Origin: Polyangium sp. 6x1
GTDB lineage: Bacteria; Myxococcota_A; Polyangia; Polyangiales; Polyangiaceae
Reading direction: 5' to 3'
Length of the DNA stretch: 64,000 nucleotides
Assembly (NCBI RefSeq): GCF_029946515.1
Contig: NZ_JARZHH010000018.1
Span: 112,499 to 176,498, forward strand
This document shows, piece after piece, positions 8,385 to 16,842 of this stretch. The translations under genes were made by a program, and so were the position numbers. The notes beneath the pieces were generated by a model. The model did not search any database. It had not been told where the DNA came from and saw only the letters and a program-made list of their open reading frames with translations. Numbering within the stretch: position 1 is the stretch's first letter; every line of letters begins with the position of its first letter.

Positions 8385-8867
8385 TCAGGGAGCTTCTTCG
8401 TCGACGTCCGCGCTCGATGCGGCCGCGTCGACCGAGAGCACCGTCAGCATCGACGACGACGGGAAGTCCGTATCGACGAACGTGTCGGTACCTTGATAGA
8501 TGCGGAAGGGCCGCAGCGGCAGCGTGGTGCTCACCTCCGACCCGTCGGAGGCGATGAGCTTCGCGTCGCCCACGTACGTCCCTTCGGGCAGCGTCACCGT
8601 CATCTGCAGCTCTTCGCACGGCTGATAGGCGCGCGCGACCATGCGGCCGGACGTGTCGCGGATGATGAGCTCCATGCGATCGGCGCCGTAGGTCCTGCAG
8701 AGGCGCCCGTCGAGGCGCCCTCCGAGCGACCAGCGCTGCGTCACCGTCCCCGTGTCGCGGGTGACGGGCACGTAGATGCCCCCCTCGGCCTGGCACCCCA
8801 TCGTGGCGGGGGCGAGCGAGAGGACGAAGGCCACGGGGCCTGCCCATTTCAGGATCGAATCGCGCAT
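8385..8867 (-). CDS. Small lipoprotein, function unknown
   Basis: The 160-residue protein has a signal peptide ending in a lipobox-like LAPATMGCQ (Cys about 25). The mature domain of about 130 residues is beta-rich (MELIIRDTSGRMVARAY, LQMTVTLPEGTYVGDAKLIASDG), suggesting a small beta-sandwich. A strong Shine-Dalgarno sequence (GGGGGAGG) lies upstream of the ATG, so this gene uses a conventional leader. No family is recognised. It lies just downstream of another lipoprotein gene on the same strand (28-base gap), probably in one transcript. Confidence 0.6.
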   Translation of the reverse strand: MRDSILKWAGPVAFVLSLAPATMGCQAEGGIYVPVTRDTGTVTQRWSLGGRLDGRLCRTYGADRMELIIRDTSGRMVARAYQPCEELQMTVTLPEGTYVGDAKLIASDGSEVSTTLPLRPFRIYQGTDTFVDTDFPSSSMLTVLSVDAAASSADVDEEAP

Positions 8868-8895
8868 GGAAAAACCTCCCCCTGTTTGTCGCCGA

Positions 8896-9336
8896 TCAAT
8901 GCGGCCGATACTCGCGACGAAGCTCGCGAGGTTGCGTCGGCTGCACCGGCGGATAGCCGTACTCGACCGCGGGCGGCGGAACGGCGCGCGGCGGCGCGGT
9001 CTGGACCCGCGTGCGGTACATCGCGAGCTCCGGCGGCTCCTCGAGGAACGTCACCCAGCCGTTATCGGTCGGCCAGTACCAGCGCCCCTCGACCAGGTAC
9101 GCGAGCCGGCCCCGATACTCGACGGCCGGGTACCTGTTCACATCGACGGGAACGGCCTCCGCATACGCCACGTCGTACCCGCCCACGTTCGGGGTCCCGG
9201 CCGACAATGTCGCGATACAGCCGGCCGCCAGCATCGAGAATGCGAGGACGGGCAAGAGCAGCCACGCGCCGCGTCCTCCCCGATTCGCTCGCCCATATCG
9301 TCCGTCCTGGGCGCCTACGTTGCATCTGATCCGCAC
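8896..9336 (-). CDS. Small lipoprotein with Pro/Tyr-rich tail, function unknown
   Basis: This protein has up to 146 residues. A basic N-terminus precedes a hydrophobic stretch ending in LAFSMLAAGC (Cys about 40), a good lipobox. If a shorter start exists, the signal would have normal length. The mature part has YRGRLAYLVEGRWYWPTDNGWV, a Trp/Tyr-rich strand pattern seen in small surface proteins of this group, and ends in a Pro-rich tail. No function can be assigned. It is divergent from argC with 106 bases between the starts, which hold a TTGACA (9405-9410) facing argC. Confidence 0.55.
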   Translation of the reverse strand: MRIRCNVGAQDGRYGRANRGGRGAWLLLPVLAFSMLAAGCIATLSAGTPNVGGYDVAYAEAVPVDVNRYPAVEYRGRLAYLVEGRWYWPTDNGWVTFLEEPPELAMYRTRVQTAPPRAVPPPAVEYGYPPVQPTQPRELRREYRPH

Positions 9337-9404
9337 AGGTCACCTCGCTTGCGGCTCGGACGAGCAACCGAGGTGCCATCCTCCCGGCGGGCACGCACAA
9401 CCGT

Positions 9405-9433
9405 TTGACAAGGGCGCCGTCGGTCAGTAGGGA
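9405..9433 (+). promoter_or_regulatory. Possible argC promoter
   Basis: A perfect TTGACA (9405-9410) is followed after 17 bases by TAGGGA (9428-9433), a weak -10. The same purine-rich stretch (GGGAAG, 9430-9435) could instead be the ribosome binding site of argC, whose GTG is at 9443. No ARG box was recognised. Confidence 0.3.
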
Positions 9434-9442
9434 AGCGCGCCC

Positions 9443-10489
9443 GTGAGTGCGTCCAAAGTCCCCGTCTCGATCCTCGGCGTCAGCGGCTTTGCCGGCAGCG
9501 AGCTCGCGAGGCTCGTCGCCGACCACGCATCGCTCTCGCTCGTGGGCGTCGCCGCGGATCGATGGCAGGGATCGAAGCTCGGCGAGCGCGTGCGCGTGCC
9601 CGCGAGCGCCTCGAAGCTCCCTGTCGCGCCGATGAGCGACGCCGTCGCCGTGGCCCGGCAGAGCGAGGTCGCGCTGCTCGCGACGCCCGCCGAGGTCTCG
9701 GCCAAGCTCGCGCCGGAGCTGCTCGCGCACGGCGTGCGCGTCGTCGACCTCTCGGGCGCGTTTCGCCTGGAGGATCCGGCCGCGTATCCGCGCTGGTACG
9801 GCTTCGAGCACCCGGCGCCGGAGCTGCTCGCCGAGGCGCATTACGGCCTGCCCGAGGTCGCCTCCGCCTCGACGCGCACGGGCGGCGCGAAGGACGCGCG
9901 CCTCATCGCGAACCCCGGTTGCTACGCGACGGCGGCGATCCTCGCGCTCGCGCCGCTCGTCGAGGCGGGCGCGATCGACCCGGCTTCGATGTACGTCGAC
10001 GGCAAGAGCGGCGTCTCGGGCGCGGGCCGCAAGGTCGAAGAGCGGCTCATGTTCATGGAGGTCGACGAGAACCTCTCGGCCTACCGCGTGGGCAACCACC
10101 AGCACACGCCCGAGATCGAGCAAGCGCTCTCCCGCGCGGGCCGCGTGCGCGCCTCCGTGACGTTCGTCCCGCACCTCTTGCCCGTGCGCCGCGGCCTGCT
10201 CGTCACGGCCTTCGCGCGCCTCTCGGGGGCGGTCCCGCACGACCAGATCGAAGCGCTCTTCCGCCGCGCGTACGGCCCCACGGACCTCGTCGAGGTGCGC
10301 GCGCCCGAGGACGTCACGCTCGCCCAGGTCGCGTACACCCCGTATGCGCGCCTCGGCGTCCGCGCCGACCGCGAGCGTGGCACGGTCGTCGTCACCTCTG
10401 CGCTCGACAACTTGCTCAAGGGAGCCGCCTCGCAGGCGCTCCAGAACCTCTGCGCCATGATCGGCGCGCCGCCGCTATCGCCGCATTGA
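9443..10489 (+). CDS. argC: N-acetyl-gamma-glutamyl-phosphate reductase
   Basis: ArgC reduces N-acetylglutamyl phosphate to N-acetylglutamate semialdehyde with NADPH, the third step of arginine synthesis, in the cytoplasm. The 348-residue protein has the usual length. It shows the dinucleotide-binding start VSILGVSGFAGSELARL, the catalytic NPGCYATA with Cys160, and the substrate-site histidine region GNHQHTPEIEQAL. The GTG start is preceded by GGGAAG. The next gene, 70 bases on, encodes the enzymes for steps 1/5 and 2, so the cluster supplies the acetylated half of the pathway. Confidence 0.96.
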   Translation: MSASKVPVSILGVSGFAGSELARLVADHASLSLVGVAADRWQGSKLGERVRVPASASKLPVAPMSDAVAVARQSEVALLATPAEVSAKLAPELLAHGVRVVDLSGAFRLEDPAAYPRWYGFEHPAPELLAEAHYGLPEVASASTRTGGAKDARLIANPGCYATAAILALAPLVEAGAIDPASMYVDGKSGVSGAGRKVEERLMFMEVDENLSAYRVGNHQHTPEIEQALSRAGRVRASVTFVPHLLPVRRGLLVTAFARLSGAVPHDQIEALFRRAYGPTDLVEVRAPEDVTLAQVAYTPYARLGVRADRERGTVVVTSALDNLLKGAASQALQNLCAMIGAPPLSPH

Positions 10490-10559
10490 CAGACAGACCC
10501 AAGAAGGGCTCCCCCGCGTCGCGCCTCGCGCCGCGGCTCCCCCTACCCCGAGGTGGCCC

Positions 10560-12686
10560 GTGAAAATACCGCTTGGTTTCTCGTTTGCCGGGGCCTCTGC
10601 CGGCATCAAGGTCAAACGCTCCGACCTCGCGCTCGTGCTGTCGGAGGTGCCCGCCGTCGCGGCCGGGTGCTTCACACAGTCGAAGTCGCGCGCGGCGTGC
10701 GTCGACTGGAACGTAGCGCGCCTGCCTCGCACCGACGCGCGCGCGATCGTGGCGAACAGCGGCAACGCGAACTGCCTCTCGGGTGAAGAGGGCGTCCTCG
10801 CGAACCAGCGCATGGCCGGGGCCGTCGCCGACGCGCTCGGCGTCCCCATCGACGCGGTCCTCACGTGCTCGACAGGCGTCATCGGCGTGCCCTTGCCGCA
10901 CGCGAAGGTCTCGGCCGCCATGCCCGGCCTCATCGCCAAGCTCGGCCAGGATCCCTTGCCCGCGGCCGAGGCGATCCTCACGACGGACACCTGCACGAAG
11001 CTCGCCTCGCGCGAGATCTTCCTCGGCGGCGATCGCGTGCGCATCGCGGGCATCGCCAAGGGCTCGGGCATGATCCACCCGAACATGGCCACGATGCTCG
11101 CGTTCCTCGTGACCGACGCGGCCATCGACGTCTCCTTGCTCGACGCGATCCTGCGCTCCGCGGTCGACGAGACCTTCAACATGGTCAGCGTCGATCGCGA
11201 CACGTCGACGAACGATCAGGTCCTCGTGCTCGCGAACGGCATGGCGGAAAACGATCCGATCACGCGCCGCGACTCGCCCGAGGCGCAGAGCTTCGCCGCG
11301 GCGCTCGTCGACATCTGCCGCGAGCTCGCGCGCACGATCGCCGGCGACGGCGAGGGCGCCCAGCACCTCATCACGGTCACGGTGCGCGGCGCCGAGGACC
11401 TCACCTCGGCGCGCGCGCTCGCTCGCGCCGTCACCGAGTCGAACCTCGCGAAGGCCGCGTTCTTCGGGACCGACCCGAACTGGGGCCGCGTCCTCGCGGC
11501 CGTCGGCTCGCGCGCCGCCGAGCAGCAGATCCGCTTCGATCCGGCCGTCGCGAGCGTGCGCCTGCAGAACGTCCTCGTCTACGCGCAGGGCAAGCCGCAG
11601 TCCTTCGACGCCGACGCGCTCCGCGCGCTCCTTCGTGGCGAGGAGGTCTTCGTCGACATCGAGGTCGGCGCGGGCCCGGGCGAGGCCACGGCCTGGGGCT
11701 GCGACCTTTCCTACGACTACGTACGAATCAACGCCGACTACGCCGCGGTGCTCATCGAGTCGCCCGACGGCCCCGTGCGGCGTGATCCGAGCCTCGACCG
11801 AAAGACGCCCGAGCTCAAGGCCGACACGCTCGTGCAGGCGCTCCGCTACATCGAGCGCTTCGCCGGCACGCGCGCGGTCATCAAGTACGGCGGCGCCGCG
11901 ATGGTGCGCGCCGACCTGAAGGATCGCTTCGCCGAGGACGTGCGCCTGCTCCAGGCCGTTGGTCTCCGTCCGATCATCGTGCACGGCGGCGGCCCCGAGA
12001 TCTCGCGCACGCTCGAGCAGATGGGCCAGGTGACCGAGTTCGTCGACGGCCTGCGCGTCACCGACGCCGCGAGCCTGCGCGTCGTCGAGATGGTCCTCAC
12101 GGGCCAGATCAACAAGGAGGTCGTCGCCTCGCTCGCGCGCGCGGGCACGAAGGCCGTGGGTTTGTCCGGTAAGGACGGCGGCCTGATCGAGGCGCGCAAG
12201 ATGAACATGCCGCCGGGCAAGGACCTCGGCTACGTCGGCGAGGTCGCGCGGGTCGATCCCGACGTGCTCGAGCTGTTGCTCGGCAAGGGGTACATCCCGG
12301 TCATCTCGCCGATCGGCCTCGGCAAAGACGGGAACACGTACAACATCAACGCCGACACCGTGGCCGCCGAGGTCGCGGTCGCGTGCGGCGCGCGCAAGCT
12401 CATCTACCTGACCGACGTCGCGGGCATCCTCTCGAACGGCCTCCTCGTGTCGGAGATGAGCGCCGAGGAGCTCGACGCGCGCATGCGTGACGGCACGGTC
12501 ACGGGCGGCATGCTCCCGAAGGCGGCGTCGATCCTGCGCGCGCTCGAGGGCGGCGTGGAGACGGTGCACATCATCGACGGCCGCGTCCCGCACAACGTCG
12601 TGGCGGAGCTCTTCACCTCGCGCGGCGTCGGCACGATGATCCGCGCCGGCGCACCCAAAGAGGGCGAAGAGTTCCCCATGGGCTGA
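10560..12686 (+). CDS. argJB: Fused ornithine acetyltransferase (ArgJ) and acetylglutamate kinase (ArgB)
   Basis: One uninterrupted 708-residue frame joins two arginine enzymes. Residues 1 to about 405 are ArgJ, which moves acetyl from acetylornithine to glutamate. It has the self-cleavage site KGSGMIHPNMATML, with Thr178 as predicted nucleophile, and FFGTDPNWGRV. The ArgJ end motif VRINADY is present. After a short linker, residues about 420-708 are ArgB: K442-YGG, IVHGGGPEI, NINADTVAAEVA, LTDVAGIL and GGMLPKAASIL. ArgB phosphorylates N-acetylglutamate and is normally the feedback-controlled step. Autocleavage at Thr178 should leave an ArgJ-beta/ArgB chain. The GTG start follows GAGGTGG. Confidence 0.95.
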   Translation: MKIPLGFSFAGASAGIKVKRSDLALVLSEVPAVAAGCFTQSKSRAACVDWNVARLPRTDARAIVANSGNANCLSGEEGVLANQRMAGAVADALGVPIDAVLTCSTGVIGVPLPHAKVSAAMPGLIAKLGQDPLPAAEAILTTDTCTKLASREIFLGGDRVRIAGIAKGSGMIHPNMATMLAFLVTDAAIDVSLLDAILRSAVDETFNMVSVDRDTSTNDQVLVLANGMAENDPITRRDSPEAQSFAAALVDICRELARTIAGDGEGAQHLITVTVRGAEDLTSARALARAVTESNLAKAAFFGTDPNWGRVLAAVGSRAAEQQIRFDPAVASVRLQNVLVYAQGKPQSFDADALRALLRGEEVFVDIEVGAGPGEATAWGCDLSYDYVRINADYAAVLIESPDGPVRRDPSLDRKTPELKADTLVQALRYIERFAGTRAVIKYGGAAMVRADLKDRFAEDVRLLQAVGLRPIIVHGGGPEISRTLEQMGQVTEFVDGLRVTDAASLRVVEMVLTGQINKEVVASLARAGTKAVGLSGKDGGLIEARKMNMPPGKDLGYVGEVARVDPDVLELLLGKGYIPVISPIGLGKDGNTYNINADTVAAEVAVACGARKLIYLTDVAGILSNGLLVSEMSAEELDARMRDGTVTGGMLPKAASILRALEGGVETVHIIDGRVPHNVVAELFTSRGVGTMIRAGAPKEGEEFPMG

Positions 12687-12702
12687 AGGCCTGCGCTTCG
12701 CC

Positions 12703-13941
12703 ATGCTCGACGCGGAGATCGTGATCGTCGGCGGCGGCCCCGCCGGCATCTCGACGGCGCTCTTCCTCGCGCACGCCGCGCCGCGGCTCGCCGAACGGAT
12801 CCTCGTCATCGAGCGGGCGAAGTTCCCGCGTGAAAAGGTCTGCGCGGGCGCGATCGGCGCGCGCGCGGACAAACTGCTCGCGTCCATCGGCGTGCGCGTC
12901 GACGTCCCCTCGGTGCCGATCCACGGTTTGTCCGTGGACGCCTCGGGCCGAAGGCTCGCCGCGCGCGCCGAGGGGCCGCCGATCGGCCGCGTCGTGCGGC
13001 GCTTCGAGTTCGATCACGCCTTCGCGCGCGAGGCCATGGCGCGCGGCGTCCGCGTGCGCGACGGCGTGAAGGTCACGGGCCTCGTGATCGGCGAAGGCGA
13101 CGCGCGGATCGACACCTCGATCGGCGAGGTTCGCGCGCGCGCCGTCGTCGGCGCCGACGGCGTCGGCAGCGTCGTGCGGCGCGCGCTCGGCTTGCCGCGC
13201 GGCGCGTTCATGGCCCAGGCCGTCGAGGTCGACACGATGGCGGCCCGCGGCGACGGCCCTCGCGACGTTCTTCATTTCGACATGGCCGCGCGCGGTTTGC
13301 CCGGGTACGCGTGGGATTTTCCGACGCTCGTCCACGGCCGACCCATGGTTTGTCGTGGCATCTACGAGCTCCGCGCCGAGGGCGTGCCCGAGCGCGCCGC
13401 GACCGAGCTCGCGCCGGCCGAGCGGCTGCTCGCCCGCGCGGACGAGCAGGGCGTACCCGCGTCCGCGTCGTCGCTCCGCCGCTTCGCCGAGCGGGGGCTT
13501 TCCTTGCACGAGCCTTTCGCGCGGCCGCGTGTGCTCCTCGTCGGCGAGGCGGCGGGCATCGATCCGGCGCTCGGCGAGGGCATCGCGCAGGCGATCCAGT
13601 ACGGCGCCGTGGCAGGCCCGTTCCTCGCGCGCGCGCTCGAAGCGGGCGACCTCTCGTTCGCCTCGTTTCCGGCGACGCTCCGCGAGAGCCGCCTCGGCCT
13701 CGACCTTCGCTTGCGCGGGCGCGCGGCGCGCTTCGTGTACGGCGGCGCGCGCCCCGTGATCGAGCGATGGGTCACGCGCTCGCACGCGCTCGCGCAGGCG
13801 GGGATGGATTATTTCGCGGGTGAACGAGTCGATCGGCGCGCGCTCGGCAGGAGCGCGCTCGATCTCGGTGGAGCCATGCTCTCGTGGGCGCTCGATCAGG
13901 CGCGGATCACTTGGGCGCCTCGGTCGGGGGCTTCGCCGTGA
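12703..13941 (+). CDS. FAD-dependent oxidoreductase, geranylgeranyl-reductase-like
   Basis: The 412-residue flavoprotein has an N-terminal Rossmann FAD site (IVIVGGGPAGISTALF), the KFPREKVCAGAIG segment typical of geranylgeranyl reductase/halogenase relatives, GADGVGSVVRRALG (the second FAD motif), and RVLLVGEAAGIDPALGEGI near residue 275. The family saturates prenyl chains or oxidises lipophilic substrates; the actual substrate is unknown here. It starts 16 bases after argJB and could be read from the same transcript. Its 3' end overlaps the convergent lipoprotein gene by 35 bases. Confidence 0.85.
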   Translation: MLDAEIVIVGGGPAGISTALFLAHAAPRLAERILVIERAKFPREKVCAGAIGARADKLLASIGVRVDVPSVPIHGLSVDASGRRLAARAEGPPIGRVVRRFEFDHAFAREAMARGVRVRDGVKVTGLVIGEGDARIDTSIGEVRARAVVGADGVGSVVRRALGLPRGAFMAQAVEVDTMAARGDGPRDVLHFDMAARGLPGYAWDFPTLVHGRPMVCRGIYELRAEGVPERAATELAPAERLLARADEQGVPASASSLRRFAERGLSLHEPFARPRVLLVGEAAGIDPALGEGIAQAIQYGAVAGPFLARALEAGDLSFASFPATLRESRLGLDLRLRGRAARFVYGGARPVIERWVTRSHALAQAGMDYFAGERVDRRALGRSALDLGGAMLSWALDQARITWAPRSGASP

Positions 13942-14638
13942 CGTGCATGAAGAAGTTGCCGATCGACTTGATCTTGAAGAAGGCCATCCCCGTCGCGTCG
14001 TCGATCTTCTCGGGCGCGTAGATGGTCCACGTGATCTTCTCGCGGCCCTTGTCGTCGACCTTCACCTCGCCGATCGCCAGGTTCGCGTCCTTCTTGTTGC
14101 CCGCGGGGAAGCTGAACTCGAAGGGTTTGTCCAGGGTCTCGAGCGTGGGCGTCTCCGCCGAGTTCTCGATCTGCACGAGCAGCCGGTAGATCTTCCCGAT
14201 CGGCACGCCCGTCGTCTTGCCCTTCGGATCGAGCTTGAACGTGATGATGTGCGGCGACCCGAGCGAGCCTTCGCGGATGCGGAAGACGGCGCGGCCGCTG
14301 TCGTCGCCGAGCTCGAGCTTCGCGCCCGGGCTCGTCGTGAAGATCGATTGCAGCTCCTTCTCGGAGCTCATCAGCACCGGCGGCCGGCTCTCCTCGGAAG
14401 ACTTCGGCGGAGGCGGCGCTTCGGCGGACGCCGACGCCGTGGGCTGGGCCGTGGGCTCCGGCGCGGCCGTCGGGGTCTCCGTCGGCGCGGGCGCAGGCTT
14501 CGCCGCGGGGGGCGGCTCGGGCGTGGCCGGGGGCGGGGTCGGCTCGCCGCCGCACGCCGCGGCGACGACGGCAACGAGCGCCGGCAATCCAAGGGTCGTG
14601 AGGCGGAGCAGCTTATCGAAGCGGGGCCGTACGCGCAT
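13907..14638 (-). CDS. Lipoprotein with Pro/Ala-rich tether, function unknown
   Basis: The 243-residue protein has a lipoprotein signal (LVAVVAAACGG; Cys about 28), then about 50 residues of Pro/Ala/Thr/Glu spacer (PAPAPTETPTAAPEPTAQPT), and a globular domain from about 90. That domain is beta-rich (GRAVFRIREGSLGSPHIITF, FEFSFPAGNKKDANLAIGEV) and unrecognised. The start at 14638 is supported by TACGCC ending 7 bases upstream and by the signal peptide; the frame runs on far upstream only because of high GC. Its stop lies within the flavoprotein gene. Confidence 0.65.
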   Translation of the reverse strand: MRVRPRFDKLLRLTTLGLPALVAVVAAACGGEPTPPPATPEPPPAAKPAPAPTETPTAAPEPTAQPTASASAEAPPPPKSSEESRPPVLMSSEKELQSIFTTSPGAKLELGDDSGRAVFRIREGSLGSPHIITFKLDPKGKTTGVPIGKIYRLLVQIENSAETPTLETLDKPFEFSFPAGNKKDANLAIGEVKVDDKGREKITWTIYAPEKIDDATGMAFFKIKSIGNFFMHVTAKPPTEAPK

Positions 14639-14645
14639 GAAGCTC

Positions 14646-14674
14646 GGCGTAGGACGAGGTCGCGCGGAAGGCAA
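14646..14674 (-). promoter_or_regulatory. Putative leaderless promoter of the Pro-rich lipoprotein gene
   Basis: On the minus strand, TTGCCT (14674-14669) and TACGCC (14651-14646) are 17 bases apart, and 7 bases separate the -10 from the ATG at 14638. The arrangement mirrors that of several other genes in the window. Confidence 0.4.
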
Positions 14675-14704
14675 GCCCGAGCCCGCGCGTGAATCTGGCT
14701 CTTC

Positions 14705-14733
14705 TCGACGCCCGCTCTGGCTCGCCGTATAAA
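14705..14733 (+). promoter_or_regulatory. Putative leaderless promoter of the 664-residue lipoprotein gene
   Basis: TCGACG (14705-14710) and TATAAA (14728-14733) are 17 bases apart. TATAAA is the most consensus-like -10 I noticed. It ends 7 bases before the ATG at 14741, and no Shine-Dalgarno sequence fits between them. Confidence 0.5.
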
Positions 14734-14740
14734 GCGGCCC

Positions 14741-16735
14741 ATGCGCACGTCGCTCCTTCCGGCCTTTGCCCTCCTCGCCCTCGCGTGTGGCCCGTCCCCC
14801 GCGACCGTCGAACCCACGAAGACGCCGGCCGATACCTCGAAGGAAAAGGGCGCCGCGCAAGTCGCCGCCCCCACGCCTGCCGAGACGGCCTACGACCTCT
14901 CGCCGGTGCCGGAGCCCGAGGACGTCGTCGCGTTCTTCGGCTGGAAAAACCCCGCGGCGACGCTGAACGCATTCGGGAGCTGCGCGGCCATCCCGCCGGA
15001 GCCGCTCATGGGCGGCGTCGAGGGCGAGCTGCGGAAGGTCTTGCGCGACGTCGTGTCGAGCAACGCCGACGTGCGTGGCCTCGCGGCCGCCGTCTCGCTC
15101 GACGCGCCCGTCTTCGCCGTGGCCTCGCTCGAGACGCAGTCGAAGCGCGCCGGCGCCTTCGTGGCCTTCTCGCTCGGCCTCACCTCGCTCGAAAAGGCGA
15201 AAATGGCCGTCGAGGGCGCGGGCCCCGTGACGGAGCTCGGCCCCGGCATGTTCCGCATCGGCGGCAGGTCGAGCGCGACGTGCGTGATCGCCGCGTCCGC
15301 GGGCGCGACGCCCGCGCGGCTCGTGTGCGGGCCGAAGGAGAAGGACGTCACCACGCTCGCGCCGTACCTCACGCGCACGTTGCCGGCGAAGGCCGGCGCC
15401 GCTTCGGACATGCACCTCGAAGTGCGCTTCGCGCCGGCCGAGGCCCGGTACGGCTCGCTCCTCCGCACGCAGGTGCAAGGTTTGCCCGTGATCGCGCAGG
15501 CCGAGCTCGCGATCGGCGAGCCCAAGTTCGATCGCGCGATCGTCGACGCCGCCACGGGCCTCGCGGACGAGGTCGTCGCCTTCGCGCAGGACGCGGACAA
15601 ACTCACGTTCGACGTGGCCATGGATCCGGCGACGTGCCTGCGCGGGAGCGTCGCGCTCTCGATGCGCGGGAAAAACTCCTGGGTGAGCGGCCTCATGGGC
15701 GAGCGTCCCGAGCGCGCCGGCCCGCCGCCCGCGATTTTCTGGCGCGCGCCGAAGGACAGCGCGAGCGTCTTGTACGGCCGCGGCACCGATCCGAAGCGCT
15801 TCCAGCCGATCCTGCGCACCGCGCGCCTCCTCGCCGAAGGCATCCTCGCGAAGCTGAACATCGGCTCCGAGGCCGATCATCGCGCGGTCGGAGAGCTCTT
15901 CGACTGGCCCATGGGCAAGGACGTCGAGACGGTCTCGGCGAGCGGCCGCATCGAGGTCCCGGAGGTCAAGGGCAAGCGCACGCCGCAGCAAGAGGCCGAT
16001 GCCATGGTGAACGGCTGGATCGGCTGGGGCCTCGCCGGCTACGAGGAAGGCTCGGCGAACCTCGGCAAACAGCTCCGCAAGATCGCGGATGTCTACAACC
16101 GCAAGGGCTTCCAGGATCCGCTGCGCAAGGAGCTCGGCCCGGAGCTCGCGAAGGCGATTCCCAAGGTGAAGGTCGGCCCTGGCCCCGCGGCCCTCGGGTC
16201 CGACTCGCTGGATCTTTCGATCAGGATCGAGAACGTCCCGGCCGCGCTGCTCGAGATCAAGGGCGCCACGCAGAAGGACCTCGTCACCTTCGAGGTGCAC
16301 GTCCTGCTCATGACCGACGGCAAGTCGCGCACGTGGATCGCCGTCGGGGGCGGTAAGCCGGACGGGCTCGTCAAGCGCCTGCTCGCGGTGAAGACCGGCG
16401 CGCCCGACGCGGGGACGATCGCGTCGCGCACGGATCTCGAGCCGCTCCGCCGCGGCACCTTCATGGGCGCGGGCTTCCTCTCGATGGGCCCGCTGGTCAA
16501 GAGCCTCGATCGCATGAAGGAAGTGTTCGGCCCTCGCGAGGATGCTCGCATCCAGCAGCTCATGCGCGCCGTCACGACGCTGCCGCACCAGGGCGACACG
16601 CCCATCTTCATCACGTCGAGCTCGACGGGCACCGTGGACGCACCGCGCGGCGAGGTCACCGTCACGGCTTCGAAGGCGACCTTCGAGGACATCGGCTGGC
16701 TGATCAAGACGCTCGGGACCGGCGCGCGCCGCTGA
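14741..16735 (+). CDS. Large lipoprotein, function unknown
   Basis: The 664-residue protein has a lipoprotein signal (LPAFALLALACGP; Cys about 16), a short Pro/Thr/Lys spacer, then a long mixed alpha/beta region. Repeated motifs such as FFGWKNPAATLNAFG, VFAVASLETQSKRAGAF and IARGMRGKNS-like stretches suggest two structurally similar halves, as in DUF3352-like extracytoplasmic proteins, but I cannot confirm this. No catalytic motif is seen. It is divergent from the Pro-rich lipoprotein gene; only 102 bases separate the starts, and both have leaderless-type promoters there. Confidence 0.6.
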   Translation: MRTSLLPAFALLALACGPSPATVEPTKTPADTSKEKGAAQVAAPTPAETAYDLSPVPEPEDVVAFFGWKNPAATLNAFGSCAAIPPEPLMGGVEGELRKVLRDVVSSNADVRGLAAAVSLDAPVFAVASLETQSKRAGAFVAFSLGLTSLEKAKMAVEGAGPVTELGPGMFRIGGRSSATCVIAASAGATPARLVCGPKEKDVTTLAPYLTRTLPAKAGAASDMHLEVRFAPAEARYGSLLRTQVQGLPVIAQAELAIGEPKFDRAIVDAATGLADEVVAFAQDADKLTFDVAMDPATCLRGSVALSMRGKNSWVSGLMGERPERAGPPPAIFWRAPKDSASVLYGRGTDPKRFQPILRTARLLAEGILAKLNIGSEADHRAVGELFDWPMGKDVETVSASGRIEVPEVKGKRTPQQEADAMVNGWIGWGLAGYEEGSANLGKQLRKIADVYNRKGFQDPLRKELGPELAKAIPKVKVGPGPAALGSDSLDLSIRIENVPAALLEIKGATQKDLVTFEVHVLLMTDGKSRTWIAVGGGKPDGLVKRLLAVKTGAPDAGTIASRTDLEPLRRGTFMGAGFLSMGPLVKSLDRMKEVFGPREDARIQQLMRAVTTLPHQGDTPIFITSSSTGTVDAPRGEVTVTASKATFEDIGWLIKTLGTGARR

Positions 16736-16748
16736 GCCTGCTAGGCTC
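16734..16748. terminator. Short hairpin after the large lipoprotein gene
   Basis: GAGCCT-GCT-AGGCTC is a perfect 6-bp stem with a 3-base loop that overlaps the stop codon. There is no T tract. The embedded TAGGCT could instead be a -10 element for the next gene, so the role is ambiguous. Confidence 0.3.
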
Positions 16749-16842
16749 CCCGTCTTCAACGCGACGTGCGATTCGTGCGCAGGGCGAGGGGCATGTCCCT
16801 TGCCGTTCGTCCGGAAAACATCGCCGAACCGCAAAGGGGACC

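Noticed and set aside
10486..10514. A TTGACA at 10486-10491 as an argJB promoter
   Set aside because: The hexamer overlaps the argC stop and no -10-like hexamer lies 16-18 bases downstream, so argJB is more likely co-transcribed with argC.
14639..16834. A long upstream extension of the Pro-rich lipoprotein frame on the minus strand
   Set aside because: It overlaps the supported lipoprotein gene at 14741-16735. The lipoprotein signal and promoter place the true start at 14638.
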